DNA of 64,000 nucleotides from assembly GCA_018873245.2 (NCBI GenBank), contig JAEMBT020000002.1:7848001-7912000 (forward strand), in the 5' to 3' direction. How positions within the stretch are numbered: position 1 is the stretch's first letter; the number at the start of each line of letters is the position of its first letter. The notes beneath the pieces were generated by a model. That model was not told the DNA's origin. It was given only the letters and a program-made list of their open reading frames with translations, and did not search any database. Both the position numbers and the translations under genes were made by a program. The DNA comes from Archegozetes longisetosus (lineage: Eukaryota; Arthropoda; Arachnida; Sarcoptiformes; Trhypochthoniidae). Positions 61,801-64,000 of the stretch are shown piece after piece.

Positions 61801-64000
61801 TGAAAAACAAATTTAGGCTATTATAAATAAACTACAGCTTCCAATATTAGCTTTATTTTAGTTTGATTTGGAATCAATTAATTTTTTATAATTTGTTTAT
61901 TACATTAAGAGAAAAGAATTGAGTCTGTCTGTCTATCTGCGCCCTCAACTCTATTATTATCAGTTTGAGTGGTAAATGAACCTTTGAAACTGTGTTTAAG
62001 GTTAGGTATTCCTTATGCTTAAGGGTTACATATTCTTTGTTTTACTCATCAAACATTTTTTCTAACTATCGCAACCACTCAATAAGTTTATAAGTTATTT
62101 AAGATTAAACAATTAATACAACTTACTCTACATGACTTCAACCAACTTAATGAAACAACTAATTATTAATTGAGTTCGCTATTTTTCACGATTTCGTCCT
62201 TTTCTGTTCTGCATAACTCCAATTACGAGTTATACTAAACTTTACTTCAACGCATTTTGTTAGCTGTGGGAAGAAAATGATTACCAAAATGCATTAATGA
62301 CTGTATAGATGCAAAATATTCAATCTAAATTTTTCAAATAGAGATAGATCTGATGAAAGTTGTTGAATAGAAACAAACAAATGCGATCATAATTGATGAT
62401 TAGTCAAATTGTAATGCTCAATGGCTTCGCTCTAACTATTGAGTAACTATCTCTTCATTAATCAGAATCCCCCCCAAAATCATTCAAACTGTTGTTTATA
62501 ATAACTGGTGATAAATAGTTTCTCTCGAAACTAAATTTTTGTTTATCTGAAAATTTGAACTAAATATTTATTGATATTTTCACTGAGTGAGCTAATCTAT
62601 TAATCAAAATTGTTGTCGTAATTGGCATTATCTGAAACATTTTTGCACTGGACATACCTGAAAATGCTTCATATTTCATAATGCTGACCTAATAGATTGA
62701 TTGTGCTTGAATTTATAGGAAAACTTCTGCTTTTGATAGCGCCTCGCAATCAAATGAATCCTTAGGGTGAAACAGATCAAATTTTCTTATAATTTTTTAA
62801 ATAATCACACGATTTATATGAAATATCTGAATGATTTGTAACGAGAATTTTTGAATAAATTAGCAGAAATTGGCTTAATTTGAGACATATTTGGTAAAAA
62901 CCTTGAACGAGACTTCTGATCGGTTGCAATTTGTTAATCTATATTGACATCAATTTGAATCGATTAGCTTAAGGATTGATAAGTGATTAACATAAGTTAT
63001 TTGGAAACTTGACTTGATTCCTTCAAATGAGTTTAGAGTTTTTTGCAATTTAAATCATAGTTTGATTTGAGAAACTTTTAATTAACAAATGAAAGATATC
63101 AATTATATCATGCTTTATATGGATTCATTAGAGGTTCAAAGAATGCGTATTTTCATACGACCTAATTATGATATTATTAAAATTGAATTTTCAGACAAAA
63201 TCAAATATGATAAAGAGGTGTGTTGGAGATAATCAAGGATATATTGCTGATAAAAATGATGGTTAAGTGACAGAAAATCTATTTCAAATATTCTGTGTTA
63301 ATGTTGTTTATGCAAATTTGTTGTCGATTTAATGTTAGATGTAACTAGATTTTAATCATCAAATCTTTAGTTTATTTATTTTTACTTCATCTCGATATAC
63401 CTTCTGATATAAACATTCCTACAATAATAACGATAGTATAGAGTGCAAAGAGTTATAATTTGTATAAATATCTAGATCGATATCAATGCAATAGAATAAA
63501 CAACAGAGAGCATAAAATTAGAGTCTAAAATGTTATTAAGTGCTAAGAATGTAAGCGGATTGTATTGAATGTTGTTTGTGATGTTAATTCTCAATCAGAC
63601 AATATTATAAATATGTATCGTGACAACAAATCTTAAGCTTATGAATAAGATGCGGAAGAAACCTTAAAATTTAATATGAAAATCCTTATTAAAACAAACG
63701 CAAAGTGTTATTGACTGTCTTGCAAATTAAGTACTTTGAGCATAGCGTTACATAATTAATGTCAAGTATGTTCAGAAAATATTTTATACGCTTAGATATC
63801 AGGAAGTTTCCCAATTAAGTGAAATCTACTAACTTTTAATGTCTTATATTGTAGTTCGGCTCAACTTTGAACTATAGGATTTGGGTCGAGTTGTCATTTT
63901 AGGATTTATTGATTAATTTATCTTTAATTTTCCTTTACGAGTAAAATCAAAGAAAATAATTTATACCAATTATATTATTGTTTCATTCTTACGCTCAAAA
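58819..64000. other. Right flank without recognised genes
   Basis: 5.2 kb of very AT-rich DNA. The first few hundred bases should hold the LTV1 promoter. Open frames are at most about 60 codons and unconvincing. A sequence at 59158 (CAGTGGCAAAGCCAGGA, then a G-rich run) resembles a transposon end. No tRNA or other RNA gene is seen. Confidence 0.55.

Overview
The window looks like nuclear DNA of an arthropod. It is strongly AT-rich, its genes are split by GT-AG introns (many 58-82 nt, a few 0.4-2 kb), and it carries (GA)n and (CA)n microsatellites. The gene set includes the arthropod-type receptor kinase Cad96Ca (Stitcher). The base composition and intron style would fit a mite or similar small arthropod, but the sequence alone does not settle the species. 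Nothing here is bacterial: no operons, CRISPR arrays or prophage.

Layout. (1) 1-9.94 kb: no gene recognised, several short tandem repeats. (2) 10.45-11.1 kb (+): a single-exon atonal-family proneural bHLH gene, with a likely TATA box at 10258 and a 5' leader carrying a 28-bp tandem repeat whose units each contain a small upstream ORF. (3) 11.1-28.2 kb: 17 kb without a recognised gene, with tandem repeats and a large fold-back element near 19.1 kb. (4) 28.2-29.05 kb (-): a single-exon neurogenin/tap-family bHLH gene, convergent with the atonal-type gene, with a 60-bp (GA)n tract just upstream. (5) 29.05-41.57 kb: gene-free as far as I can see, with hairpins, microsatellites and a second strong fold-back at 40.0-40.2 kb followed by a palindrome cluster. 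(6) 41.57-47.19 kb (+): a nine-exon neutral ceramidase gene. (7) 47.36-53.36 kb (-): an eight-exon Cad96Ca receptor tyrosine kinase gene, tail-to-tail with the ceramidase; the two poly(A) signals interleave. (8) 54.57-56.30 kb (-): a four-exon DNAJB12/14-type ER membrane J-protein gene. (9) 57.35-58.82 kb (-): an intronless LTV1 gene (40S ribosome biogenesis). (10) 58.8-64 kb: no gene recognised.

The two halves have different characters. The left half (to about 40 kb) is gene-poor with two developmental regulators in long flanks, as is typical of enhancer-rich neurogenic loci. The right half is a compact cluster of widely expressed and signalling genes. Exon joins for the three split genes were worked out by hand; every join keeps frame and restores family-conserved sequence across the splice. 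The most notable non-coding signals are the tandem upstream ORFs before the atonal-type gene, the two long inverted repeats, and the atonal-neurogenin linkage.
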